Origin: Dryomyza anilis
Lineage: Eukaryota; Arthropoda; Insecta; Diptera; Dryomyzidae
Assembly: GCA_951804985.1 (NCBI GenBank)
Contig: OX638133.1
Coordinates: 27,310,963-27,374,962, forward strand
Reading direction: 5' to 3'
Length of the DNA stretch: 64,000 bases
How positions within the stretch are numbered: position 1 is the first letter of the stretch; every line of letters starts with the position of its first letter. Below are positions 23,701 to 33,101 of this stretch, piece by piece. Below the pieces are notes generated by a model that ran no database searches, was not told where the DNA came from, and saw nothing but the letters and a program-made list of their open reading frames with translations. The translations under genes and the position numbers were made by a program.

Positions 23701-25694
23701 GTGATAAGTCAAACACGTCCTTTGATTTACCTAATTTTATAAATAAAATGTTATACTTATACACTGTATTGTAAAAAGCGGAATAATAATATTGAATATT
23801 TATGAGAAATTAGGTTATTTAGAGAGCTTCACCTAGGTGCGGCGCAAAACTATTATTATAGAGGAATTATAGGGTGAATCACCTTCGAGAGACTTACGAC
23901 GTGTCCAACTAAAATCAAAACTACGTATTTAAGCATCACCAGTTGATTATGCCTTAAATGTTTCTCACGGAATTTAAAGATATCGTCGTTGTAGAACTAA
24001 AAGTCACCAACAAGATTTTCAAAATGCCAATTGTTCATATACAAAAGTCTTTATATATCTATCCATTTTTAATCGATGAGCTCAATATTTGTACCAATTG
24101 ATAAGAAAATGTGAATCTATTAATTGGTATTTCAACTTTAAAAATGTATCAATTACTTTTTATAATAATTACCAACAAAATTTAAGTTTTTCATAAAAAT
24201 GTATTTGGTGACTTTTAGTTCTACAACGACGATATTATATTGGTCTTTAAAACACAGCTGTAAGCACAGATGTCAATTAATTAATACAAAACGTTAAAGT
24301 CCATACACATATGACGAAAATTCTCAAATAGTGCGTAGTTTCATTTGAAATATTTTAGCTTTATTTGTTGATCTAGAATTTCTAGTGGGTATAGCAAATT
24401 TAATTTGCAATAATATAAAAGACGAATTAACGGATTCATGTATTAAATTGTAAAGAAAACAGACATTCAGCATTTTTTTTTCCATCTTCTACTTCTATAT
24501 AACTTGGTGCTGTTTTTGACGGTATATTCGTTTTTTTTTTTTTCTTTTACTACAACGTAATCGAAGAAAATTGCAATAGACTTTATTGGCAATGACCATA
24601 CACTTTTTACATTACAGAACTAAACAAAAGAAAATGGTTTTTCTGTAAAAACACAATTTAAAATTCAAATCAATTAAAGTAATTTTTATTCTAATACAAA
24701 AATAATATTTTCAATATAATTTTTATTATTTACTTTTTAATCGTTTAAATCAATACAAAAATAATCAAAACATGATACAAACATTTTTATTATTACTAAC
24801 TAACGATAAAAATGAATAAATATCTGTTATACACTGATCCAAATTTTTTGAAGTAAAATCGAAATTTTCCCGGGTCAACCGAGATTTGCACAGGTTTTGT
24901 AGGGTTGCTTAAGAACAAATACTATTTATTTACTACATCAGAATTAATCTACATATTTCACGGAGTAAACAATTTGAGCGCAGTAATTTTTGATTCAGTT
25001 CCCCATTTTTGTCTGCGCTACATTTTTAACAAACTTAAGGCAACCTAAACCTTTTGTTTTCTATACAAAAATATTGCCAAAATATTTAAATAATTCTAAA
25101 ATACTTAATAATGAATATAAATAATAAAAATTTCATTTTACCTCCACATTTTTATCCGTCATTATATTAATTTCAATGCCCAGGTCCATGTTCTCCTTGT
25201 CGACGGCAGAAAATTGCCGCAGCACTTTTTGAGGCGAGCCGCCCGACACAGACGTTGACGCATCCGTCATACGTTCGACCACTTGCATTTTCTTTAGACC
25301 GCCTGTGTTTGTTGTTGCGTGCGCCGACATCGTTGCAGACGACGTCGACTGTGTTGGCGCACGCAGCAGCTGCTGCTGTTGTTGTTGCGACGGCTGCGTT
25401 TGATGCTGCTGTTGTTGTTGTTTTTCAAGTAATTGTTTTTGTTGTGAATGTGACGCAAGCGCCGTAGCGCCACTGCCGCCGACGTTAGCGTTGCTGCATT
25501 CCGACAGCGGATATTTGCTGGCGTTGCTGATGCCCAAAGCGCGACTGCGCTGCTCGGCCTTCTCCAGCATACGCTACAATTTACGAATATTAAAAATTTA
25601 CAAATATTTTACAAACAAAAAGATTTAATTATTAGCTAATTAAAATATACAATTAAAAAAAAACTCCGCTACTAACCTGCGTAAAAGGATCCAT
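11721..25694 (-). CDS. scra: anillin (scraps orthologue)
   Basis: Anillin scaffolds the cytokinetic ring, linking actin, myosin II, septins, Rho and RacGAP50C. Eleven coding exons join in frame: 25677-25694, 25142-25573, 17284-18412, 16399-16821, 14915-15200, 14476-14617, 13926-14117, 13435-13668, 12946-13345, 12504-12802 and 11721-12440. The total is 1424 codons plus TAA; the Drosophila protein is somewhat shorter. The start MDPFTQ-R-MLEKAEQRSRALG matches the family. Residues 150-530 hold DDLSSPIHR, INQWEDDT and ELTLKERMQLFE segments. A proline-rich stretch precedes a basic KRARK (nuclear-localisation-like), then acidic and poly-Gln regions. The anillin homology domain runs from about 1035 to 1265 (KQQQVIAQTSQALNLCAAT, GHHLVCLLKYNEHVLATKT). 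The PH domain runs from about 1293 to 1420 (GFLTMFEDISGFGAWHRRW), ending at ALTLLRAWG. Every intron is GT-AG and the phases agree. Intron 2 is 6.7 kb and full of transposons. Confidence 0.96.
15300..16388 (+). repeat. octamer minisatellite (ATGTATTT)n in scraps intron 4
   Basis: About 1.1 kb of almost uninterrupted ATGTATTT units. Variant units (ATGTATTC, ATGTATTG, ATGTACTT, ATGTCTTT) mark two internal duplications. A block of ATTCATG variants appears near 15421-15500 and again near 15566-15650, and an ATTGATG/ACTTATG block appears near 16200-16256 and again near 16320-16375. The octamer contains no stop in any forward frame, so apparent proteins of 200-320 residues arise that are not genes. 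It ends about 10 bp from the exon 4 donor of scraps. Confidence 0.95.
18619..18800. mobile_element. palindromic MITE in scraps intron 2
   Basis: A nearly complete palindrome of 182 bp. The arms begin AGCTCGAATCACACGATTGA and stay paired for about 55 bp before looser pairing. It is flanked on both sides by TAA, giving a 3-bp target duplication. This suggests a Harbinger-type partner, but the termini differ from those of the 3737-3970 element. Confidence 0.75.
19215..19349. mobile_element. short MITE with GGCGCATATTCATAGAC ends
   Basis: A perfect 17-bp terminal inverted repeat, GGCGCATATTCATAGAC, encloses 135 bp in total. It lies in scraps intron 2. No convincing target duplication was found. 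Confidence 0.6.
20175..20487 (-). mobile_element. tRNA-derived SINE, copy 2
   Basis: Read on the minus strand this matches the 1.8 kb copy: TAGCTCAGTGGTTAG A box, GGACTGCGAGCCGAA, CAGTTCAAGCC B box, then the shared body and an ATT-unit tail. AGAATAA occurs at 20168-20174 and 20488-20494 as a likely target duplication. It lies in scraps intron 2. Confidence 0.8.
20997..21150 (-). mobile_element. mini-me-like fragment
   Basis: It contains TTGAAATCACGG, TTTAGATTTCTAGTATACC and a short GTCCGTCTTTCCGTTTGTATGTCTG remnant of the microsatellite, in the same order as full copies read on the opposite strand. Both ends are lost. Confidence 0.5.
21398..21855. mobile_element. inverted-repeat element with CCCTAGTGGAAAT end and TGATCA core
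   Basis: The left end CCCTAGTGGAAAT faces the complement of CTCTAGTAGAAAT at the right. The core is dense in CATGATCATTGCC, CCCGATCA and GCAATGATCAGG words. Similar ends (CCCGAGTGGAAATT) and the same core motif appear repeatedly at 46-53 kb. Confidence 0.5.
22063..22227. mobile_element. 165-bp MITE
   Basis: A terminal inverted repeat of about 32 bp, starting AAGGGTTTGCTGCAAAAAAG, has two mismatches. The core is AT-rich. It lies in scraps intron 2. No target duplication was resolved. Confidence 0.65.
22510..23092 (+). pseudogene. 3' fragment of a non-LTR retrotransposon
   Basis: The translation from about 22516 continues through YIRPKMEFNSHIWAGASKSS, SSIGSLEHRRTVGC, LFYRYYNGKCSSEIHGLIPP and SRTIRLWNNLPASIF to a stop at 23035-23037. 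A short 3' UTR and an A run (about 23071-23082) follow. This is the C-terminal part of a jockey/CR1-like reverse transcriptase ORF2, downstream of the catalytic domain. It is 5'-truncated, as is usual for LINE insertions, and lies inside scraps intron 2. The same family is present on the minus strand at 40.75-42.86 kb. Confidence 0.85.
23578..23740 (-). mobile_element. mini-me-like fragment
   Basis: It shares TGTCCGTCTTTTCGTTTG, TTGAAATCACG, GATTTCTAGTATACCTA and CCTTTGATTTACCT with the 21 kb fragment, in the same orientation and order. It is truncated at both ends. Confidence 0.45.
23980..24235. mobile_element. 256-bp MITE with ATATCGTCGTTGTAG ends
   Basis: A perfect terminal inverted repeat of about 31 bp begins ATATCGTCGTTGTAGAACTA. 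The core is AT-rich and non-coding. The first bases (ATATCGTC) match those of the large foldback family, which may be chance. It lies in scraps intron 2. Confidence 0.75.
24236..25141. other. 5' part of scraps intron 2
   Basis: AT-rich intron sequence with T runs. No bounded repeat or exon was seen. Confidence 0.4.
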
Positions 25695-27157
25695 TTTGAT
25701 TTTTTTTGTTGCTTCTGTTCGTTTTTTTTCTCCTCTTTCCAATGCACACAAAATACTTTTCTAATTATATATTTCAATTTTATTGACGCTTGTCTACAAT
25801 GGCAAACACAAAATCGCATAAACTTTTAGCGTTTTTTCTTATTTTTCTCACTTCAATTTATGTTTCGCAGCAACTTCAATTGGTTTAACTTCAGCAAACA
25901 ACGCGACGAACTAAAATAATTTTGCAGTTGATTTGGTTTTTTGAATTTTATTAGTTTGAAAAATTACCATCGTGTGGCGCTCAGCTCAACGACAGGGTGT
26001 ACCCAAAATTATCAAAAATCTGTCAGTCGAATATTTTTTTTTCATATTCGGTCATGGGATTTTTAATGTGTACTTTACTGAAAAGAAATTAAACAGTATT
26101 TGATAAAATTTAAGGTTTTTCTTATATAAAAAAATGTATACGAAAAATTAATATCTGAAATATCAATTCAAATAAAAAATCTGACAAAAATTCTAAACAT
26201 TTTGACACCAATTCTTAATTCCATAACATTCCTTAATATCATTTGAAATTATATGGAATTTTTTGCAGTTTTTAAGAATTGTGAGATTGGTAGTTTTAGA
26301 TTAATGTGGTAATTTTATTATTTTTAAATTTATAATATTAATTTATTATTTATCATAAATTAATATTTGATTTATCATTTTTTAATTTATCATTATTATT
26401 ATAAAGTAACCCATAGTAGTCAGTTTTTTTTTGCCATAAATACCCTTTGCGGTACATTTTACCTGCTTTTACATTAAAAATACCATAGTTGTCCATTCTG
26501 CATCTATAACCAAACGAATAAACTTCGGCAATCAAAAGACGACGAATTTTAAATTAAATATTTTGAAGTTTATTCTCTAACGAGATTTGTATTTTAAATA
26601 AAATGAATATAATAAAAAAGGCAATATATAAATTTTTTGAACTAAGAATTCTTACTAATTTTTACGGCAGTCGAACACAGAAATAAAGATAAAAATTTGT
26701 TTATTATTGCAAATGGCCTAAAAATAATGAGAACAAAAATACATTTCAAATACAAATAAAACGCATAACATGCAACTACGTTCAGATATGTTGTTGCCTC
26801 CCTCAGCAACTGCTGTCATCTTCGCACCTCACTAGCGACTTACAACTAACAGGGTGGTAACGACAATAGTATATAAAATTTAAGCTTGGTATTTTTATGG
26901 GATTTTTTCATTACCGATTTTTTTGAAATCCGGTTATTAAGTAGTGATCCAATGAAAATTCAACAATGTAGTTTAGTTTTCAAATGTACATATACAAACT
27001 GGCATCAGTTTATTTCTAAAGATTTTTAACAGCGAGTGATATTTTTAATTGCAAAAGTATTTTATAAACAATTTTTTGTATAAGGTTTGTAAGTTTACAA
27101 ACGCACTTTGTATTTTCATTATATTTTCTGTGGTATTTTTTTAATATCTGTCGTGAG

Positions 27158-27945
27158 CAGAGAGTATATATCATGGTTGAAGTATATACAGATTAAGTCA
27201 TCTTTCAAAATTCAGGCGACGTTTACTTTTTTTTGAAAACTGTTTGACAATCTCAACATTTGTTTACGAAAAATTAAAAACAGAACATCAATACGTTGTT
27301 TACAAATTCACAAAATTAACAATATATATAAACTTAAAATCAAAAAATCTCAACATTTAAAAAAGTTTAAAAATATCCATGAATTCAAAATGAACCATCG
27401 TGTATTTAGAAAGTCAAATAGTTAATTTGTGCAGTGATATTTTTTAAAAAATAGTGAAAATTAAGTACAAAAAACATAACCTTTAAATAACCTTTAAAAT
27501 GACAATCAATTGTTTTATTTTCAATATTTTTTTCTTGACATTATCAACATTTTGTATGCCAACTATCTGTCTAGATGAACTAATCTGTATATACTTCAAC
27601 CATGGTATATATTCTTTCCGTGTTTTCTGGTGTCGCTGCCGAAAACATTGGTTATGTGGAAGTGGATTTTTACAGATTGAAGTTAACAAAGGAAAACAGT
27701 TCACAAAACTCGATGTGTGCGTGAATAATTTGCAACCAAACTTACCAAGATTTATCCCAATACAACGCCTTATAAATTTTAATTGTTTTTCTGGCCAAAA
27801 ATGTGGCAGAAAAATGCAGATTATGAATTTGAAGATTGACAACATTTTCGTTTCACTTTCCACATAACCAATGTTTGAATTTATTTGATAATAGTAGCAG
27901 CAAAAATATCTGTATGCAAACTCTATATAAAATTTATACTGTCTG
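27158..27945. mobile_element. CAGAGAG-ended inverted-repeat element, copy 1
   Basis: The left end is CAGAGAGTATATAT and the right end is the near-complement ATACTGTCTG. The flanks TCGTGAG and GCGTGAG give a 7-bp duplication with one mismatch. Subterminal arms contain GTCGCTGCCGAAAACATTGG and its imperfect complement. Removing the nested 433-bp element and its 8-bp duplication leaves about 347 bp, close to the 355 bp of the inverted copy at 43171-43525. It has no coding capacity. Confidence 0.8.
27172..27604. mobile_element. CATGG-ended element nested in the CAGAGAG element
   Basis: A perfect 24-bp inverted repeat beginning CATGGTTGAAGTATATACAG bounds 433 bp. GTATATAT is duplicated exactly at both sides (27164-27171 and 27605-27612). 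Eight-base duplications occur with P and hAT elements, and the CATG start recalls P-element ends. The assignment is inference only, and no transposase is present. Confidence 0.75.
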
Positions 27946-28238
27946 GCGTGAGATAAAGGAATTTTCTGAAGTGATAAAGGCCTGACTCAGCTATGTGGCT
28001 ACGCTCAATGTGCTTATATCACCTTAAAAACCGCGTGTTTCAATTACACCAGTTTACAAACGCACTTGGAAACAGCTGTTGTTTGTTGTTGAATTTATTA
28101 ATTAATTAATTTTTGGTTATTTAATATTTCTTTAACTAACAAATAAATTAATCGACCTTGACACACTAACTGGCATCAACATCATCGAGGCAACCAGAGA
28201 AACCTACAAAACAAAAAAATAAAATAAACATCATTTCG

Positions 28239-29274
28239 ATGACCACTGAGGCTACGCTGAAGCTGCTGTGGGACTGCGCCAGTGCGCTGGATCCCGAAAC
28301 GCACACCAACAAATTGCTCAAGTCGCATTATATGTAAGTTTTATTTAACTTTACTACAGCTTGATTAATATTAAAACAAAACGCTATTTTACACAACAGC
28401 AACACATGCCGCAAAATCGCCAGAAACAACATACAAGTGCCCAAGGAGAGGTTCGCGGTTTCGCATATGTGTCCGCGCTGCTCGGCACTCTGGTGCGAAA
28501 ATGATTTTCGGCTGAAACTTCGACCACAAGCGTTGGCCAACAGCGGCAAGGCCAAGCGATTGCTGGCCAAACTGGATGAGGCCAACAGCACACAACGCAA
28601 GGGACTACTAACCAAAAAGCAACGGCGACGCGCGAAATGGTTGAGAAAACGTGTGTGCAGCAATGTGGTAAGTACTGAGAATAAATAGTAAATACAATTT
28701 ATCAATTATGGGTTTAATTAAACAGCAAATAACCTGCGAAAACTGTCAACACAAGACATTGTTGCCGCTGCAAAAACCCAGTACAAAAACTGCAGAGTCT
28801 GCTAAGCTAGCAGAAGAGCTGGAGACAGTTGTGCTGCCAACGCCAAAAGCGAAAAAGAAGAAAAACAAAAATAAAAACAAAAACGCTGGCCTCATTTTAA
28901 AGCCAACGCCAAAGTCACCCTCAGCAGCAGCAGCAGTCGCAACAACTAAAACGCAACGTGTTGAAGCTTTTAAGCCGCATGCGCTTGGTAATCCATTTGC
29001 GGTGCCAACGCCAAGTGCCAAAGTAACGCTATCATCAGCTGCAGTCGCAGCATCGCCATCACTGAGTCAAACACTTAAAGCGAAAAAGCCTAAAAATAAG
29101 AAAAACAAAAGCGCTGCCGCTGTGCCGCAGCCGCCAACGAAAAAGTCGTGCGCGCCCACTGTGCAATCGAAGACACAGCAGAAGAACTCTTTGCTGCAGT
29201 TGGCGGCGCTGCTTAAGACGCAGGCCCAAAAGCCAAGCTCAACGCAGAATCGTTTGGAGTCGCTGCTGAAATAG
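28239..29274 (+). CDS. C18orf21-family zinc-ribbon protein (RNase MRP subunit RMP24-like)
   Basis: Three exons: 28239-28333, 28400-28667 and 28726-29274. They join in frame through short introns (66 and 58 bp) with GTAAGT donors and CAG acceptors, giving 303 residues. The N-terminus is helical, with a CPRC pair at 56-59 and a CENC pair at 125-128 enclosing a basic segment (FRLKLRPQALA, TKKQRRRAKWLRKR). The spacing and basic core match the C18orf21/UPF0711 family, recently reported as a subunit of RNase MRP, the ribonucleoprotein that processes pre-rRNA in the nucleolus. The rest is low-complexity and Lys/Ala/Pro-rich (AKKKKNKNKNKN), ending in LLQLAALLKTQ and RLESLLK. The start is the first in-frame ATG of exon 1. 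An AATAAA near 29424 could serve as poly(A) signal. Confidence 0.85.
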
Positions 29275-30395
29275 GCGATAGATTTAATAGTCAAATTTCA
29301 ATACAATTAAAGATGGTATCATTGGCGAAAGTTAAGTTTGATTTTTACTTTACTTTTATTTAAACTTGTTTCAACTTACGATCGAAATACTATTTAAATT
29401 TGAATTCCAGAATTTGAATTTTCAATAAAAAAAATAAATTGCATTCAATCCGTTAATGTTCGCGAAAACAAATTCACTATGATTTTGAATTTCAATCGAG
29501 TTGCAATTTTGATTAATGGTTTTTTTGGTTGTTTTATTTTTAATATTAGTTAATTTTTATATTTTTGATCATTTTTAGATATTCTGTAAAATTTTTCAAT
29601 TATTTTTATTAATAAATGAATGGCCTTCAAGTTGCCGCTTGCTGGCAACACCTATTGACTCATTTTGAGCGCGCCTTGTTTGAGCCACTAAAAGCGTCTG
29701 TAGATAAGTTGCAGACAGCAAACAAAAAAAAAAAAACCAACAGCCACAGCGATGTGTTGCCAACGCTTCTCAGTTAAATCGCACTCCATCCGTTGTTAAT
29801 TTATTGGCACATAGGCTATAAGATGCATAGGCGGTTTTAGGCATGTTTTTGGGGTTTATAAATCATAAATACTGAAATACGTTATAATTAAAATGCAAGA
29901 AACGCCTAATTTTGGTATATAAATATTTTTCAAATTCAATAAAATGTTTTTTTTTGAATCCCCCTTGCATCTTTATATATTCTGCAATGTTTAAACAACT
30001 TTTTACATTATACAGTGGAATGAAATACAATTCTAGATAAATAAAGTTAAATAACTGGATATATTGAACATTTCACCAATGCCCATATTATATTACGTTT
30101 TTTTTTGGCATCATATAGACACCCCTTTCGAAAACTAACACGTTTCAATTTTTATTAAAATGTCCATACACAAATTTGAAACTTGGTAGTTTATGAAATT
30201 CGATATTGGCATTGATGAAATGAATCATTGTGGTAAGTTTTTATTAAGCATCTACCACGCCCATTTCACACCAAATTATTATTTATAATTTTAGAACCCG
30301 AATTAGAACTGACAATGAAATTACAGAACCAGAACTGTTATTGAAAGTGGAAAATGTAATTTAGAATGTGTAAGAAAAAACGAATAAACGTTATT
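29275..30395. other. 3' flank and gene-free DNA
   Basis: The first 150 bp is presumably the 3' UTR of the C18orf21-like gene. A poly-A tract near 29726 and a CTACCACGCCCATTT phrase near 30251, resembling other fly repeats, are present. No gene was found. Confidence 0.4.
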
Positions 30396-30940
30396 ACCCA
30401 ATAAACATAGTTTCGATTGTATAAAATTTCGATAACGTTTCGAATTCGTAACGATATCGTTAAATTTCTATAAAATCTGTTTTGAATTATTTGTCAAAAA
30501 AGCTGTTCAATGAAAAAAATTAATAAATTTTTAAAATTGGAAGAAATTTTGCAACTGTTAGAAACTTGAATCAATCAACTAATTTTTATTCCCAAACTAG
30601 GTAAACAATATTAATGTCGTAGATGCTATAGAATGCTTGGTGTACAGCTCTATGAAAGATAATTTCAAGGCAAATTAATTTAAATAGAATCGAAATTGAA
30701 TAAGCTTTTCGAATTCGTATCGATATCGAAATTGAATAATTTTTCGAATTCGCCTCGATATCGAAATTGAATCAATTTTCGAATTCGTTTCGATATCGAG
30801 AATTCATACAATATCGATATCGTTAACGATATAGCCATTTTTTCGAGGACGCTATCATTCTCGAATCGTTAACGATAGTCGAAAACGATAACATTGTACG
30901 TTCAAACGATATCGTTTCGATATCGTTTGGTATGCTGGGT
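30396..30940. mobile_element. island of TTCGAATTCGATATCG motif with ACCCA ends
   Basis: ACCCAATAAACATAG at the left and the complement of ACCCAGCATACC at the right form a weak inverted terminus. The interior is packed with TTTCGAATTCG, GATATCGAAATTGAAT and AACGATATCGTT words in both orientations. It resembles the 802-1442 element in style but uses a different motif phrase. Confidence 0.45.
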
Positions 30941-31118
30941 AGTTGTGAAAAATTGTTAAAATTGGATTGCTAATAGTATTTTGCACCCGGACTGCGCAAC
31001 GAGGTTTTACGTTTTTTTTTGTTTTTTTAAACCATTTTTTAAGCATAACTATTCATTTTATACTATATACTAAATAAAAGTGTAGCAACAAAAATATAAA
31101 TTATAAAAAAATGTATTC

Positions 31119-32590
31119 TATTCTAAATCGAAACTAGGCTTGATTTTGGGTTTTTGTTTTATTTTCTTAAATTTTATTTTTAGTGTTGTTTTCGTATTTT
31201 TATTTTCGTTTATTTTTGAATTATTTTCCCGTTTTTATTTTGTTTTTGTTTACAATTATTTTTGAGATTGTATTTGTTTTTGCTTTTATTTTATTTAATT
31301 TGTTTTGTGTTTTTGCTTTTCCTTTTGTGTTTTGGTTTTGTTTTGATTTTGAATTCGTTTATGCTTTTGTTTTTCTATTCTTTTATGCTTTTGTTTTTCT
31401 GTTTTATCTTTTGATTTTGCGTTATGTTTTGTTTTTGTGTTTTTTGTTTTCTTTTTGATTTTATTTTTGTTTCTGTATATAGCTCTTGTTTTTGTGTTTT
31501 TGCTTTTGTTTTGTGTTTTTGCCTTCGTTTTTGTGCCTTTGACTTTGTTTTTAGATTTTATATGAATGGTGTTCTAAATCGAAATAAGACTTGATTTTGT
31601 ATTTTTGTTGTACTTTCTTATATTTTATGTTTAGTGTTGTTTTCGTATTTTTACTTTCGTATGTTTTTGCATTATTTTCACGAGATTGAATTTGTTTCTG
31701 TTTTTCTTTAGCTTTTGTTTTGTGTTTTAGCTTTTCCTTTTGGGTTTTGTTTTATTTGTTTTTGCATTGTTCTGATTTTGTTTTGCATTTATCCTTTTGT
31801 TTTTCTGTTTTTGTTTTTGCTTTTGATTTTGTGTTTTTTCTTTTGATTTTGTGCTTTTTTCGTTTTTGATTTTGTGTTTTTTCTTTCGTTTTTGATTTTA
31901 TTTTTGTTTCTGGATATAACTCTTGTTTTTGTTTTTGTGTTTTTACTTTTGTTTTTGTGCCTTTACTTTTGTTTTTAGATTTTATATGTATGGTGTTCTA
32001 AATCAAAATAATGCTTGATTTTGGGTTTTTTGTGTATTTTCTTAAATGTTATTTTTAGTGTTGTTATCGTATTATAACTTTCGTTTGTTTTTGCATTATT
32101 TTTTCCTTTTCGGTTTTGTTTTTATTTGCAATTATTTTTCAGATTGAATTTGTTATTGTTTTTGCAATTACTTTTTTTTTCTTCGTATTTTGCTTTTGTT
32201 TTGTGTTTTTGCTTTTTCTTTTGTTTTGATTTTGTTTTTGCATTCGTAAATGCTTTTATTTTTGTGTTTTTCTGTAGTTTTTACCTTTACTTTTGCTTTT
32301 GATTTTATTTTTGTTTCTGGATTTACCTCCTGGTTTTGATTTTGTGTTATTGCTTTTTGTTTTTGGTTTTGTGCCTTTGATTTTGATTTTGGTTTTAGAT
32401 TTTTGTTTTTATATTTTACTTTTTGCGTTTTAATGTTTTGTATTTTTGATTTTGTGTTTTAGCTTTTATTTTTGTTTTTGCTTTTGTTTTTTTTGTTACT
32501 TCTTTTGATTTAGTGTTTTTGATTTTATCTTGTTTTCGTGTATTTTGTTTTGTTTTTGATTTTTTTGTTTCATGTTCTTTGTAAATACCG
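31119..32590 (+). repeat. T-rich TTTTG-type repeat array, block 1
   Basis: About 1.45 kb of TTTTTGTTTTTGCTTTTG-like sequence. A longer phrase starting TCTAAATCGAAA and continuing into TTTTTAGTGTTG recurs at about 31119, 31573 and 31999, giving a higher-order period of 430-450 bp. The block ends in a non-T-rich module (about 32563-32640: TTTGTTTCATGT, AAATACCGA, GGGAAGTGCCAC) that also ends the block at 36.1 kb. Apparent Phe-rich proteins are artefacts. Confidence 0.8.
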
Positions 32591-32790
32591 AGTTCAATCG
32601 TATTGAAAGTTAAGGTTGTTTGGGAAGTGCCACGCCCCTTTGTCCATTCATGCCCAAATAAAGTTTCATCAAACTATGCCCATTGGAACAGTTTCATCGA
32701 AAAATGTTTCAATGACGCATCAGGATGTGAATGAATGCCCATTGAAGCACCAGGAAATTATGTAATCAACACAAAATCAACAAATGTGGT

Positions 32791-33101
32791 TATAAAGGGT
32801 TTTTCAACAGGGACGCTACAAAAGTAGAGCGACAGGGACAGCAAACGACGCCATATTTCTTGCCGCTCTTTTGACATTTCTCTTCAGTAAGGTTTGCCAT
32901 TTCATGATGGAAAGATATATGAATTCGAATTTCTATAGTACATTTTAATAATTTCGACTCGTTGTTAGCTCGTATATCTTTCCATCATGAAATGGCAAAC
33001 CTTACTGAAGAGAAATGTCAAAAGAGCGGCAAGAAATATGGCGTCGTATGCTGTCCCTGTCGCTCTACTTTTGTAGCGTCCCTGTTGAAAAACTCTTTTA
33101 T
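32791..33101. repeat. long near-perfect palindrome, 129-bp arms
   Basis: The arms at 32791-32919 and 32973-33101 are complementary with only a few differences; they share for example CAACAGGGACGCTACAAAAG and ATGGAAAGATAT. The loop is 53 bp. Any transcript across it would fold into a stem of about 125 bp. It has no resolved target duplication and no related copy in the window. Confidence 0.85.

Larger units (their letters stand above)
25695..28238. other. divergent intergenic region between scraps and the C18orf21-like gene
   Basis: This 2.5 kb must contain both promoters and the 5' UTRs. The part nearest scraps (25695-26000) is less repetitive, and the 200 bp before 28239 is likewise unique. 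No TATA box or initiator could be called with confidence. The middle is occupied by the nested transposons at 27158-27945. Confidence 0.5.

Noticed and set aside
27483..27867. Overlapping 120-residue frames on both strands
   Set aside because: They span the junction of two nested transposons, and the similarity to 43.3 kb is repeat homology.
28328..28705. Minus-strand frame of 125 residues
   Set aside because: It is a shadow of the C18orf21-like exons.
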